This document shows positions 8,267 through 17,460 of a DNA stretch of 64,000 nt, in pieces (position 1 is the first letter of the stretch; every line of letters begins with the position of its first letter). A program made the translations under genes and the position numbers. Location of the stretch: assembly GCA_035628875.1 (NCBI GenBank), contig DASPIZ010000021.1, positions 21,700 through 85,699 on the forward strand, in the 5' to 3' direction. The notes below the pieces were generated by a model. It did not search any database, had not been told where the DNA came from, and saw nothing but the letters and a program-made list of their open reading frames with translations. Source of the DNA: Ohtaekwangia sp035628875. GTDB lineage: Bacteria; Bacteroidota; Bacteroidia; Cytophagales; Cyclobacteriaceae.

Positions 8267-10132
8267 ATGAAGTTACTTACCGCGCTATTTTTTGCTATCC
8301 CGTTTACGATAGCAGCGCAAAGTCCGCAGGTTCCGCACAAGATGAAATTTGCTGACATTACGCTCACCATTCGCGACGATGCCCGTAAAGAAATTCAAAA
8401 GGACGTTGATGCGTTTACACGATATCAGAAGTCATTCAACATAAAAGCAGAGCGTGCCAAAACTTATTTCCCGATCATCGAAAAAATATTTGCCGAAGAA
8501 AATGTGCCCGACGATATGAAGTACCTGGTAATTCAGGAAAGTGCCTTGATTCCGGATGCAGTTTCTTCTTCGAACGCGGTAGGATTCTGGCAATTCAAAG
8601 ATTTCACGGCCATTGAAATGGGTTTGCGTGTAGACCGGGAGATAGATGAACGACTCAATATCGTGGCTTCATCCCGGGCAGCGGCGCGGTATCTTAAAAA
8701 GAACAATCAGTTTTTCGACAATTGGTTATACGCACTGCAGGCTTACCAAATGGGTGCAGGTGGTGTAATGCGAAGTGTAAAGGACACCGAAGGCGGAAAG
8801 CGCCACATGGAAATTACCAGCAAAACGTATTGGTATGTTAAGAAATACCTGGCGCACAGGATTGCGTACGAACCTGCCGTAAAAGGTCCGGGTGAAATTT
8901 CGGTGATCACTTATCAAACAAAAAATAAAAGCACTTTATCGGACTTGGCCAACGAGCTTTCCGTGGAAGAAGATGCGCTAAAAGCATACAATCTATGGGC
9001 GAAGTCTGGCAAGATACCCGATGACCGCTCTTATGCAGTGTTAATTCCTGTAATCGATAAATCCCGTCCCGTTACTTTGCCCGAAGGTGCAGATAATCCT
9101 GTATTGGCGGGAACTCCATCAAAACAAATTCCGGAGACAACGCGGACAGAAGACCGGATTAAAATCAATGGAATTACCGCGATCAAAGCCCGGGAGAACG
9201 AAACACCGACTACATTAGCGGCACGCGCCAGTGTTGAATTATCGGATTTTTTAAAATACAATGATCTTAGCGTCAGCGATAAAATCTATGTCGGGCAGTT
9301 TTACTTGCTTGGCAAAAAACGCAATCGCGCATCGCAGGCTTATCACACTGCAAACGCAGGAGATAATTTGTGGACCGTTAGTCAGCAGTATGGCGTGAAG
9401 ATCAAAAGATTAAAGAAATATAACCGGTTGAAGTCCAATCAGGATATAAAGCCAGGTGTGATTCTGTGGTTATCTTCCCGTAAACCGAAAGACGCCGACC
9501 AGTTGCCAACAAATCAGGATGTAATTGAGGTAGATAAAACTGAAACTTTTGCGTGGGCTGTGAATCCCGCAGAAACGCCTGTCGCCGTTGCTGAAAATGG
9601 CGTGTCTGGTGGCGAGGAAGCTCCCGTGATGGTTATTACTGAAAGTGTAAAAGAAGATACAGTGCATGTTACGGAAATAGAACCGGTATCACCGGTAATG
9701 GCGACGGATACCGTAAATACGACGGAAACCTTACAATTAGAAATACCTAAGAATTCGGGTCAGGATTCAGTGATCGTAACGACGCCTGAAGTTTTACCCC
9801 GCGGAAAAAAGTCGCATCATACTGTTCAGGCCAAAGAGACATTATATGGCATTGCCAAGCAATATCAGGTTGGTGTTATGGACCTGGTTACCTGGAACGA
9901 ACTGAATCTTCAAGATGGTATTAAACCTGGTCAGGTGCTTAAAGTTTCTGACCCTCAAGTGATTATCGAGGCAAAGGCGGTACAAACACAAGAACATGAG
10001 GTGAAGGCTTCTGATACCGTTTACAGCATTTCCCGTAAGTATGGTGTAACGATCAAAGAGCTTATGGAATGGAATAACAAAAAGGATTTTACCCTTTCTG
10101 TTGGAGAAAAATTGAAAATCCTCAAGCAGTAA
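8267..10132 (+). CDS. Membrane-bound lytic murein transglycosylase D-like, with LysM repeats
   Basis: Cleaves the glycan strands of peptidoglycan to give 1,6-anhydro ends. The protein (621 aa) has a signal peptide (MKLLTALFFAIPFTIAAQ) and then an SLT/MltD catalytic domain. The catalytic Glu is in 'VIQESALIPDAVSSSNAVG', followed by 'FWQFKDFTA' and 'YALQAYQMGAGGV'. The C-terminal half has LysM modules: clear ones at roughly 363-407, 518-560 and 578-620 ('AGDNLWTVSQQYGV', 'AKETLYGIAKQYQV', 'ASDTVYSISRKYGV'), and two weaker ones near 218-260 and 305-345. A Val/Thr/Glu-rich linker lies between the third and fourth modules. Confidence 0.9.
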   Translation: MKLLTALFFAIPFTIAAQSPQVPHKMKFADITLTIRDDARKEIQKDVDAFTRYQKSFNIKAERAKTYFPIIEKIFAEENVPDDMKYLVIQESALIPDAVSSSNAVGFWQFKDFTAIEMGLRVDREIDERLNIVASSRAAARYLKKNNQFFDNWLYALQAYQMGAGGVMRSVKDTEGGKRHMEITSKTYWYVKKYLAHRIAYEPAVKGPGEISVITYQTKNKSTLSDLANELSVEEDALKAYNLWAKSGKIPDDRSYAVLIPVIDKSRPVTLPEGADNPVLAGTPSKQIPETTRTEDRIKINGITAIKARENETPTTLAARASVELSDFLKYNDLSVSDKIYVGQFYLLGKKRNRASQAYHTANAGDNLWTVSQQYGVKIKRLKKYNRLKSNQDIKPGVILWLSSRKPKDADQLPTNQDVIEVDKTETFAWAVNPAETPVAVAENGVSGGEEAPVMVITESVKEDTVHVTEIEPVSPVMATDTVNTTETLQLEIPKNSGQDSVIVTTPEVLPRGKKSHHTVQAKETLYGIAKQYQVGVMDLVTWNELNLQDGIKPGQVLKVSDPQVIIEAKAVQTQEHEVKASDTVYSISRKYGVTIKELMEWNNKKDFTLSVGEKLKILKQ

Positions 10133-10215
10133 GCGCTTTTTATTCGATTTTCGGCATTTTATTACGCTCATGCATTGAATTGTACGGACACATTACCATA
10201 TATTCTAAAAAAGAA

Positions 10216-10223
10216 TATTTTTG
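10216..10223 (+). promoter_or_regulatory. Candidate -7 element of the response regulator gene
   Basis: TATTTTTG matches the Bacteroidota -7 consensus TAnnTTTG exactly and lies 47 nt upstream of the ATG at 10271. No strong -33 element is seen, so the call rests on this one box. Confidence 0.4.
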
Positions 10224-10270
10224 TATCTGTTGTGAATAGAACGTGAAGTTGCTGACCATACCTGATAACA

Positions 10271-10684
10271 ATGCAAACTGAGACAAAAGCCATAGACCTT
10301 GTAATGCTGGTGGACGATAATGACACTGATAACTTTATCAGTAAGCGCATTATCGAGATAACAAAGTTCGCAAAACGGGTTGAAGTAAAGGGATCAGGAA
10401 AAGCGGCGTTGGATTATCTTCGGGAGAATCAAAACAGTGCCGAAAATTTGCCCAGCCTGATATTTCTTGATATCAATATGCCCATTGTAGATGGTTTTGT
10501 GTTCCTGTACGAATTTGAAAAGTTTAACGAACTGGTCCGCAACAAATGCAAGGTGATCATCCTCTCCAGTTCGGATAACAAACGCGACATAGATAAGATT
10601 GTAAACAACAATCACGTTATCAAATTCATCACCAAACCATTAACTGAATTAGCCTTGGATGAAATCAAACTAAACAACATTTAG
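10271..10684 (+). CDS. Single-domain response regulator (CheY-like receiver)
   Basis: A 137-residue stand-alone receiver domain. The acidic pocket is 'LVDDNDTD'. The phosphoacceptor Asp is in 'IFLDINMPIVDG', the conserved Ser/Thr in 'VIILSSSDN', and the Lys in 'IKFITKPL'. There is no output domain, so it probably acts through protein contact or in a phosphorelay. No sensor kinase lies beside it in this window. Confidence 0.9.
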   Translation: MQTETKAIDLVMLVDDNDTDNFISKRIIEITKFAKRVEVKGSGKAALDYLRENQNSAENLPSLIFLDINMPIVDGFVFLYEFEKFNELVRNKCKVIILSSSDNKRDIDKIVNNNHVIKFITKPLTELALDEIKLNNI

Positions 10685-10730
10685 TTTCTCAATTGAAGGT
10701 TTTGACGGATATTTGCCGAAACCTTCTCTT

Positions 10731-11642
10731 ATGAAAAAGTTTGGATTTCTTATTGTCGCTCTTTCCCTTACTCTGTTAGCTGCCCAAGCACAAATCGTGC
10801 GTGTCGATTCTCTTTCACCATGGAAGAAAAAACTGGTGGCCAACCTCAACCTCAATCAAGCTTCCTTTTCTTCCAACTGGAAGGCTGGCGGTATCAATTC
10901 GATTGGTATCAATTCACTCTTCAATTACAAAGCCAATTATGTGGCAGACAAAATTTCATGGGACAATGAAATTGATTTGGCGTATGGATTTGTAAACAAC
11001 ACAGGCCAGGGGTACCGTAAAACCATCGACCGGATTTTTCTTGATACAAAATACGGCAGAAAGCTTAATGATAAATGGAGCCTTTTCACTTCATTGAATT
11101 TTCTCTCACAGTTTACAAAAGGATATAATTACGAAGAAGATGCCAACGGTGATGAACAGGCATTGTTGATTTCAGATTTTATAGCGCCGGCATTTGTTAC
11201 CTCTGCATGGGGTGTTGAATATGTACCGGCGGAATATTTTAAGTTAAGAATATCACCCTTTGCGCCGAGGCTCACTATTGTGAAGGATGCGCGAAGGTTT
11301 ACAGAAACAGTTGGACCAGAACCGTATGGTGTTGATTCTACAGAAACCACGCGGTTTGAATGGCTGGCATTTCAACTCATGGCCGATTTCAACAAAGACA
11401 TTGCTACCAATGTGAATCTAAAATGGCGATACATGATGTATGCCAATTATGAAACCATCAAAATGAAAACAATTGATCACCGCCTGGATTTAAATATTGG
11501 TGTAAAATTAGGTCGTTTTGTAAACATGGGAATTGGTGGCATCCTGATCTATGACTACGACCAGGATTCAGGCGCGCAGGTAAGCCAGGTGTTTTCAATC
11601 GGTGTAGCATACAATTTCCAGAATTATGTAGAGGAGAAGTAA
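10731..11642 (+). CDS. DUF3078 family outer-membrane-associated protein
   Basis: A Bacteroidota-specific family of unknown function. The start chosen is the ATG at 10731, which gives a clean signal peptide (MKKFGFLIVALSLTLLAAQAQ). A TTG at 10713 would add six residues. The family marker 'LNLNQASFSSNWKAGGINSIGI' follows the signal peptide. The rest alternates short amphipathic strands and ends 'VFSIGVAYNFQNYVEEK', suggesting a small beta-barrel of about 303 residues. A surface or outer-membrane location is inferred. Confidence 0.85.
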   Translation: MKKFGFLIVALSLTLLAAQAQIVRVDSLSPWKKKLVANLNLNQASFSSNWKAGGINSIGINSLFNYKANYVADKISWDNEIDLAYGFVNNTGQGYRKTIDRIFLDTKYGRKLNDKWSLFTSLNFLSQFTKGYNYEEDANGDEQALLISDFIAPAFVTSAWGVEYVPAEYFKLRISPFAPRLTIVKDARRFTETVGPEPYGVDSTETTRFEWLAFQLMADFNKDIATNVNLKWRYMMYANYETIKMKTIDHRLDLNIGVKLGRFVNMGIGGILIYDYDQDSGAQVSQVFSIGVAYNFQNYVEEK

Positions 11643-11736
11643 TAGGGCCGCTTGCGGTTGCAGCCGAATCAATTGCTTATGAAAATTATCGGTCTCCCGG
11701 ATCGTTGTTGTAATTTACAAATCAAAATTAAATGCT

Positions 11737-12204
11737 ATGTGGGAAAACGATGATGACAATATGGACGATGACGATGATTACGATCCCGAAAAAGAGCGGA
11801 GAAGGGTAGAGGCATTGCCTATTTTTCAAAAGGCTGAAGATATCAGGGACCTTACGCAACGTATCATTGACTCCATTGATGACGAAGGGATTAAAATGAT
11901 CCACAGTAACATCATGCTAGAGGATTCGATTATCCTTCAGGTAAAAATTGCCGGTGCTGAAGCGGTAGATGATTACATCCTTAAAATGGAAAATGCTACG
12001 GTCATAAAAATCCACGCAAGAAGTCTCCAGGCGCAATCGGCTTCCTTAATTTTTGAAGACATATTACCAGAAGAATACTTGAGGCTGTTGCGAAAAGAAA
12101 TTGAATCCTTCCGTCTGCTCTTCAAAGAATGGGTGAAGACGTTTCATACAGCGCATAAAGAAGGTGACGGCTGGGGATTGTTTGTAGATGATGAGGATGA
12201 GTAG
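11737..12204 (+). CDS. Acidic hypothetical protein (155 aa)
   Basis: I do not recognise a named family. The N-terminus is extremely acidic (WENDDDNMDDDDDYDPEKE) and the C-terminus ends WGLFVDDEDE. The middle is helical with segments 'AEDIRDLTQRIIDSIDD' and 'LLRKEIESFRLLFKEWVKTF'. It has no signal peptide. It is followed 18 nt later by a lipoprotein gene on the same strand. Coding is likely from its composition; the role is unknown. Confidence 0.65.
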   Translation: MWENDDDNMDDDDDYDPEKERRRVEALPIFQKAEDIRDLTQRIIDSIDDEGIKMIHSNIMLEDSIILQVKIAGAEAVDDYILKMENATVIKIHARSLQAQSASLIFEDILPEEYLRLLRKEIESFRLLFKEWVKTFHTAHKEGDGWGLFVDDEDE

Positions 12205-12222
12205 TTAATCAGCAAAATTAGG

Positions 12223-12756
12223 ATGAGACCATTTAAGGCTGCCATGTTTTGTTTCATGTTGATGATTGGTTGCGACGACAATGACAATCAAAATAATCGA
12301 ACGAAATTTGAAGGTGTTTTATTTACAGATCAATCCGGTAGCCCCCTCGGCTACATGGGTGATCGCGACCGGTCCGACTGGCAGCATGATGGTGTAATAA
12401 AAATGGAAGTTCTTGAGTTGCTCGATTTCGATTCTCATGTTGATATTACGAAAACAAGTTTATCAGAAGTAAAAGTCAGAGCCTTCCCAAATCCTTGTGC
12501 ATATGTTGCAATGGTCTATTTTTCTTTGACTGAAGATGCTTTTGTAAAATTAATTGTGGTGAATGAGGACATGGAGGTGCTGTTCAAAAAAAGCTTTATT
12601 GGAACGGAAGAAGTGATGATCGATGTGGCTGACAGGAACAAATTTCCCAGTAACGAGATTGTTCGTGTGTACTATAGCGTTTCATCTCACGATAACCCTA
12701 ACTTTTATGTAGGTCATGGTGATATATGGATTTGTGAAAATGATTGTGATTTTTAA
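12223..12756 (+). CDS. Putative lipoprotein with FlgD/T9SS-CTD-like fold
   Basis: A 177-residue protein with a lipoprotein signal (MRPFKAAMFCFMLMIGC, Cys at 17), followed by a DDND acidic stretch. A run of acidic residues after the Cys is a known surface-export signal in Bacteroidota, so surface exposure is possible. The C-terminal half, starting 'VRAFPNPCAYVAMVYFSL', resembles the Ig-like FlgD/sorting-domain fold (the PNP motif followed by 'VKLIVVNEDMEVLFKK'). Function is unknown. It converges on dnaX with only a few bases between the two stops. Confidence 0.65.
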   Translation: MRPFKAAMFCFMLMIGCDDNDNQNNRTKFEGVLFTDQSGSPLGYMGDRDRSDWQHDGVIKMEVLELLDFDSHVDITKTSLSEVKVRAFPNPCAYVAMVYFSLTEDAFVKLIVVNEDMEVLFKKSFIGTEEVMIDVADRNKFPSNEIVRVYYSVSSHDNPNFYVGHGDIWICENDCDF

Positions 12757-12765
12757 TTTCCTGCT

Positions 12766-14492
12766 TTAAAAATCCGTATCTAATCCCAGGCGGTCTTTTA
12801 ATTCTTTCAACATGGGATTTTTATTCACCAGGTAATCGAATTTTTCACGGTTGGTATAAATGACTTTTCGATCTTCCTGTTCTTTCAATTCGCCTACAAC
12901 AACGATCGTACTGTTTTTTAATTTTTCACGAAGAAAGCCAGCGAGTTCGCTTTTGATGTTGATTAACATCATATCCTGTACAGGATTATGAATATGAATT
13001 TTCACCTGACCTCCATTTAACTCAAAGGGTTGATTGAGCAACTGATATTCAGCCTGGAATTTTTTTCGTTGTTCTGCAAATTCATTCCATGCTGTCTGAA
13101 GTTGATCTTTTGTGAAAGGTAAATCAGCTTCTTTTTTTAAATCCGTCTGGCTGGTCTGTTCTTTTTTCGGCTCAACTTTAAGCAGATCGGTTAGTTTAAC
13201 CGTGCTCTTAGGTGCATCCTTGAATCGTGATTTAGTAGCAAAATCAGGCTTAAGTGAAATAGCAGGAATACCGGGTTGCTCAAGAGCAGAAGAATGTACC
13301 GCATCACCGTTGGATGAAACTGAAAATGCTGTGTCCTTTACTTCAGTTTCATTTTCGTCGGATGTTACACTAATTTTTTTTTTACTCCTGCATCGTTGGC
13401 AGCGAGATCAGATTGATGATTCAACTGACGAAGGGGCATAACGGAACCGACATGCGCCATTTTCATCAGGGCAAGCTCAACAGATAACCGCTGATTCTTA
13501 CTTCCCTTGTAATAGATGTCGCACTGATTTGCGATATTCAACCACGTAAGCAACAGCGAAGGTGAAGCAGTTTGTGCCTGGTGCGCATATTTTTTCTTTA
13601 CGCTATCAGGAACCTCCATGAGTTGTACGGTGCGTGCATCCTGTGAGACCAACAGATTGCGAAAATGCTCACCCAGGCCAACGATGAAATTATGTCCATC
13701 AAAACCTTTCTTGAGAATTTCATCCAGTAACAACAACGGTTCTGTGTGATGTTGTGCAAGCAACGCATCCACTACCTGAAAATAGTAATCGTAATCCAGG
13801 ATATGAAGGTTGCTTAAGGTAGATTTGAATGTAACGCCTTTACCGGAAGCATACGTTACCATCAAATCAAAAATAGAGAGTGCGTCACGCAAAGCACCAT
13901 CTGCTTTTTGCGAGATGAGGTGTAAAGCCTCATCTTCTGCCGGTATACTTTCGTGTTGCGCAATCTTTTTTAAATGATTGGCAATGTCACTGATTTGAAT
14001 CCGATTGAAGTCAAAAATCTGGCAGCGGGAAAGAATGGTCGGAATAACTTTATGCTTTTCTGTAGTTGCCAGGATAAAGATGGCATATGAAGGCGGTTCT
14101 TCAAGTGTCTTCAAAAAAGCATTGAAGGCAGCATTGGAGAGCATGTGCACCTCATCGATAATATACACTTTAAATTTTCCAAACTGCGGCGGATAGCGAA
14201 CCTGGTCTATCAGGTTTCGGATATCTTCAACGGAGTTGTTAGACGCCGCATCGAGTTCGAAAATATTGAGCGAATTATTTTCCGTTTTTTCTTCAAAGCC
14301 GTTGATTAGCCTGGCCACAATGCGGGCGCAAGTTGTTTTTCCAACGCCACGCGGCCCACAGAAAAGCAGTGCCTGGGCTAATTTATTGTTGTCGATAGCA
14401 TTTTTGAGCGTCGTGGTGATGTGCTCCTGGCCAACCACTTCGTCAAACCCTGTAGGGCGGTATTTCCGTGCTGATACAACAAAATTTTCCAT
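12766..14492 (-). CDS. dnaX: DNA polymerase III gamma/tau subunit with A10 frameshift site
   Basis: DnaX is the clamp-loader ATPase; tau also tethers the polymerase cores. The start is the ATG at 14490-14492 (MENFVVSARKYRPTGFDEVVG). Walker A is GPRGVGKTT and Walker B is YIIDEVHML, with the sensor loop 'ATTEKHKVIPTILSRCQ'. The zero frame stops at 13365, giving 375 residues, just after ten consecutive A (13374-13383 on the complement). The -1 frame is open through that A run and encodes a linker and the tau C-terminal domain to 12766, giving about 575 residues. The usual four-Cys zinc module is absent: 'ARLINGFEEKTENNSLNIFELD' joins the Walker A helix directly to 'AASNNSVEDIR'. Confidence 0.9.
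13374..13383 (-). promoter_or_regulatory. dnaX slippery A10 recoding site
   Basis: On the coding strand the sequence is GTA AAA AAA AAA TTA GTG TAA, with ten A. The zero frame ends two codons after the run. A -1 slip (or transcripts with one extra A) reads AAA ATT AGT GTA ACA and opens the tau frame. Homopolymer slippage in dnaX is established for E. coli (ribosomal) and Thermus thermophilus (transcriptional). That it operates here is inference. Confidence 0.7.
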
Positions 14493-14528
14493 TGCGGGTT
14501 GCAAGATAAAACCCTCAATGTAAATCAC

Positions 14529-14868
14529 AATAAAGAAATCACGAGATTTAATTTTAAGATTTTAGGCGTGTTTTACCTATGCTTTAGCTTTGTAATACAA
14601 GCTTCAAGGAGAGAGTGAGTTAAGAAAATAAAGCGGCCTTATGCGCCTGGATTTGTTCAAGAAAAAGGAAAGATTTTTGGAATGGGTTCGAATAACATGC
14701 GAGTACAGCATTGAGCCGTTTTGTTACGCGTCATGGCAGACACTTGCGTGGCGAATTCGGATTATTTGTGTGTCAGATCGAAAATGTTCAATTGAACTAT
14801 TTTAGGCCTATATTTGTCTTTCTCTTGAATTGATATTGGGCGAATATTAATTCTTAAATGTCTTTTTT
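14529..14868. other. Non-coding gap between divergent dnaX and ssrA
   Basis: About 340 bp without a gene. It should hold the dnaX promoter on the minus strand and the ssrA promoter on the plus strand. Apart from the ssrA -7 box I see no clear motif or strong hairpin. Confidence 0.5.
14809..14816 (+). promoter_or_regulatory. Candidate -7 element for ssrA
   Basis: TATATTTG matches TAnnTTTG exactly. A TTG at 14792-14794 is a possible upstream element. The mature tmRNA begins 52 nt further on, so a short 5' leader removed by RNase P would be expected. Confidence 0.5.
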
Positions 14869-15262
14869 GGGGCCGACCGGTTTTGACAGGATGTTAGAGG
14901 TCGTATATAAGCATGCAGGCTCATGGGATGAGAGCCTTGAAAGATAGTTCCGAATCATACTTGGCGAGTCTAACTACGCCATGGCTGCTTAATCTTACTA
15001 AGTAAGATTTCAAGCTAAGTCCCGATTAAGAATTGGGAAGCCATCATCGCTCAGCGCCTAAGTTTTGCAGGAGCTGAATTAGCGGTGTCGTTTCGCAAAA
15101 CTGCTCCATGCGATGTTGCTAAGCGTGGCTAAGACACAGTAACTAAGGATAAGTTTAGGCCGTTGCCTGCCTTGCTTGTCACGAAAAACTAAAGTCAACT
15201 AAGCATGTAGAAGATACGGGATTCTTCTTCTCTGGACCAGAGTTCGATTCTCTGCGGCTCCA
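14869..15262 (+). ncRNA. ssrA: Transfer-messenger RNA (tmRNA)
   Basis: tmRNA with SmpB rescues stalled ribosomes and tags the unfinished protein for proteolysis. The 5' GGGGCCG pairs with the 3' CGGCTCC to form the acceptor stem. The T arm is seen as 'AGAGTTCGATTCTCT' just before the 3' end. The CCA is not encoded. The tag frame is GGC GAG TCT AAC TAC GCC ATG GCT GCT TAA (14963-14992), read in codons, giving GESNYAMAA, close to the GENNYALAA-type tags of other Bacteroidota. Pseudoknot-rich sequence follows the tag. A terminator lies at 15285-15326 and a recombinase gene follows. Confidence 0.97.
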
Positions 15263-15284
15263 CTATTTTCACATCATTCCATTC

Positions 15285-15326
15285 AAAAGCCTTGAAATCA
15301 TATTGATTTCAGGGCTTTTTGTTTTT
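15285..15326 (+). terminator. Rho-independent terminator after ssrA
   Basis: A 16-bp stem (AAAAGCCTTGAAATCA, 15285-15300, against 15304-15319 with one G-T pair) closes a 3-nt loop and runs into TTTTTGTTTTT. Confidence 0.9.
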
Positions 15327-15363
15327 AAGCCACCCTAAATCATTCAAATATTCTCAAAGTGTT

Positions 15364-15495
15364 GGTGAGTACTTCGGTGAGTACTTCTTAGAAGTTGAAA
15401 AGTACTCACCAGAATCACTGTAACAGCTTCGGTTTCTGTCTCTTAGAAACTTTTGCTCACAAGTACTGCGCGTCTTGTGAACGAAACGCCGAAGC
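15364..15495. repeat. Nested inverted and direct repeats upstream of the recombinase
   Basis: GGTGAGTACTT occurs twice in direct orientation (15364-15374 and 15376-15386) and once inverted (15400-15410, AAGTACTCACC). Further on, GCTTCGGTTTC (15426-15436) pairs with 15483-15495 with a 2-nt bulge, enclosing two smaller hairpins (GTTTCT/AGAAAC and CACAAG/CTTGTG). The position between tmRNA and a tyrosine recombinase suggests recombinase arm or core sites; this is inference. Confidence 0.6.
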
Positions 15496-15532
15496 CTTTC
15501 AAATCTTCATTTCAACAAAAGCTAATATTTGA

Positions 15533-16743
15533 ATGGAACAAACATATTCAGTAATACCAATTCTCCGCGCTCAATCCCGACTGAAAGGCAAAAGAGCGAC
15601 CGTAATGATTCGAATAACCGTCGGCGGCCAGCGGGCCGAGCTGTCCCTAAAGCGCAAAGTCGAAGCAGATCGATGGGATCCAAGAGCAAACCGTGTCAAG
15701 GGATCAAAAGAGGACGCGCGCGAGATAAATGCGCTCATCGAAAATTATCTCGTCAAACTAAATCGAATTCACAGAACCCTGCTTGAAGATGCTGAGACCA
15801 TCAGTGCAGAAGGATCAAAGAACTGTGCGTTGGCGATACTAAACCCAAGAGATCTTTGATAGAAGTTTTCATACTTCACAATGAAATGATGAAGAGCCGT
15901 GTCGGTATTGATTTCTCTAAGTCGACGATGACGCGGTACAACACTACCCTGGATCACATTCAGAATTTTCTTCAGCACACGTACAACAGGCAAGATATTT
16001 TCTTGCATCAAATCCAATACGGGTTGATCACGGACCTTGAGCATTACCTGAAAGTACAACGCAAATGCAATCACAATAGCACGCTGAAATACATTCGGAA
16101 TTTCAGGAAAATTATCAATCTGACGGTGCGAAACGATTGGATGGACAAAGATCCCTTCAAGGCATATCGAGTGAAGTTGAAGGATACGAAACGGGTCTTC
16201 CTCACGAAGGAAGAATTTAAGGCACTTGAAGAAAAACAGTTTACCATTCCGCGGCTTGAGCAGGTGCGTGATGTGTTTGTCTTCTGTTGTTATACTGGCC
16301 TCTCTTATGTTGATGTGGAGAAGCTGACGCCAAAGGATATTCAGAAGGGGCTCGATGGTGAATTCTGGATTATGGTGGATAGAGCCAAGACCGGAAATCC
16401 ATCCAACGTTCCGGTACTGCCTAAGGCAAACCAACTGGTTCTAAAATATAAAAACGATCCGGCTGTCCTGAACGAAGGGAAAGTTCTACCGGTAATTTCC
16501 AACCAACGGATCAATGCTTATCTGAAAGAGGTGGCGACAATCTGCGGAATAGAAAAGAGACTTACGTTCCATGCAGCGCGACATACGTTTGCTACAACAA
16601 TAACGCTATCCAATGGAATTCCGGTCGAGACGGTGAGTGCGATGTTAGGTCATAAAAATTTTCGTACAACGCAGATTTATGCGAAGGTGGTACTGGAGAA
16701 GATTAGTAAGGATATGAATGCTTTGAGCAAAAGTCTTTCCTGA
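15533..16743 (+). pseudogene. Tyrosine recombinase/integrase, frameshifted
   Basis: A site-specific recombinase of the Bacteroidota phage-integrase type in two frames. The first part (15533-15859, 108 aa) is the arm-binding domain (QTYSVIPILRAQSRLKGKRA; 'LNRIHRTLLEDAETISAEG'). The second (15856-16743) carries the SAM-like core-binding and catalytic domains. Catalytic residues seen are the HxxR box 'LTFHAARHTFATT', 'LGHKNFRTTQIYAKV' with the late His and the Tyr nucleophile. The Arg I position reads 'CCYTGLSYVDVEKL', with Ser, as in IntDOT-type enzymes. The parts join collinearly in the -1 frame at 15855-15859 (TTGA overlap). It is probably inactive, unless the two parts are coupled or the indel is an error. 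It lies beside tmRNA, a common island target. Confidence 0.85.
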
Positions 16744-17460
16744 TAGGGAAAATTGAGTGGGAGGGTAATATGTACCCTTTCAGTTTCAAAAGACGAGGAG
16801 GGAAATGAACCATAGCGACACCGTTGTAATCAGTATTTTATAAGCAGTATCGTCTACTCACCGGTTAGCGAACCGGGTTTACTGTACACTAGGCAAAGAT
16901 ACGACAATTAATTATTGCAAGCATGACTGCGAAGGTGTCCACTATCAAATGTTACATTATGTGAAATAGTCAGGACTTAATCTTGCAAGGCGCTCAAGAA
17001 TTACAGTCGTAACCTTACACTCGCAAATGCGGACTCAGATTTTGATTAGGTTCGGTCAAGGGCAGCGAAGGGTTGGCAAGTGCCTGGCGCTGTTTATTTT
17101 ACCCTTGACGGGTTCTAATCAAAATCTTTCTTGCATTTGACTGAGGGTAATGTTGAACGGACAATCGTTGTTTCAGTGCGCCTATGGTGTCTGTAAGATC
17201 AAGTACCATTTATTACACATTATGACACCATTGCCATAAGTCCTGTCAAGCTTGAATTTTTAAAACGCGACCTCATTGAATTAAAAACGCAATCACTTGA
17301 CCTTGTTTATTATGCTTCAGTGATCAAGCAACTTAAAGAACAAAATCGTTCTGATGTAGAAAAGAACCACATTCTTTTTTTTCAGGAAATCAATTCAGTA
17401 TTTAAAAAGTATGGCATTGAATAAATAATAATTCGTCTTGCATGCACTACATCTTTATTT
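16744..17460. other. Hairpin-rich non-coding region with a short ORF relic
   Basis: About 720 bp with no intact gene. It holds a perfect small hairpin CCGGTT-AGCG-AACCGG (16861-16876), a long imperfect inverted repeat (17022-17144, listed separately) and a relic open frame 17197-17424. The relic has no start codon; it ends 'INSVFKKYGIE' and reads 'LKRDLIELKTQSLDLVYYAS' inside. I do not recognise the relic's family. Confidence 0.5.
17022..17144. repeat. Long imperfect inverted repeat (~26-40 bp arms)
   Basis: The core arms are 17037-17062 (AGATTTTGATTAGG.. to TCAAGGG) and 17102-17127 (CCCTTGAC.. to ..AATCAAAATCT). Weaker pairing extends outward through CAAATGC on both sides. The loop of about 39 nt contains its own GC-rich pairing (AGTGCCTGGCGCT). 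It could be a structured RNA, a strong hairpin of a mobile element end, or a terminator. Confidence 0.7.
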
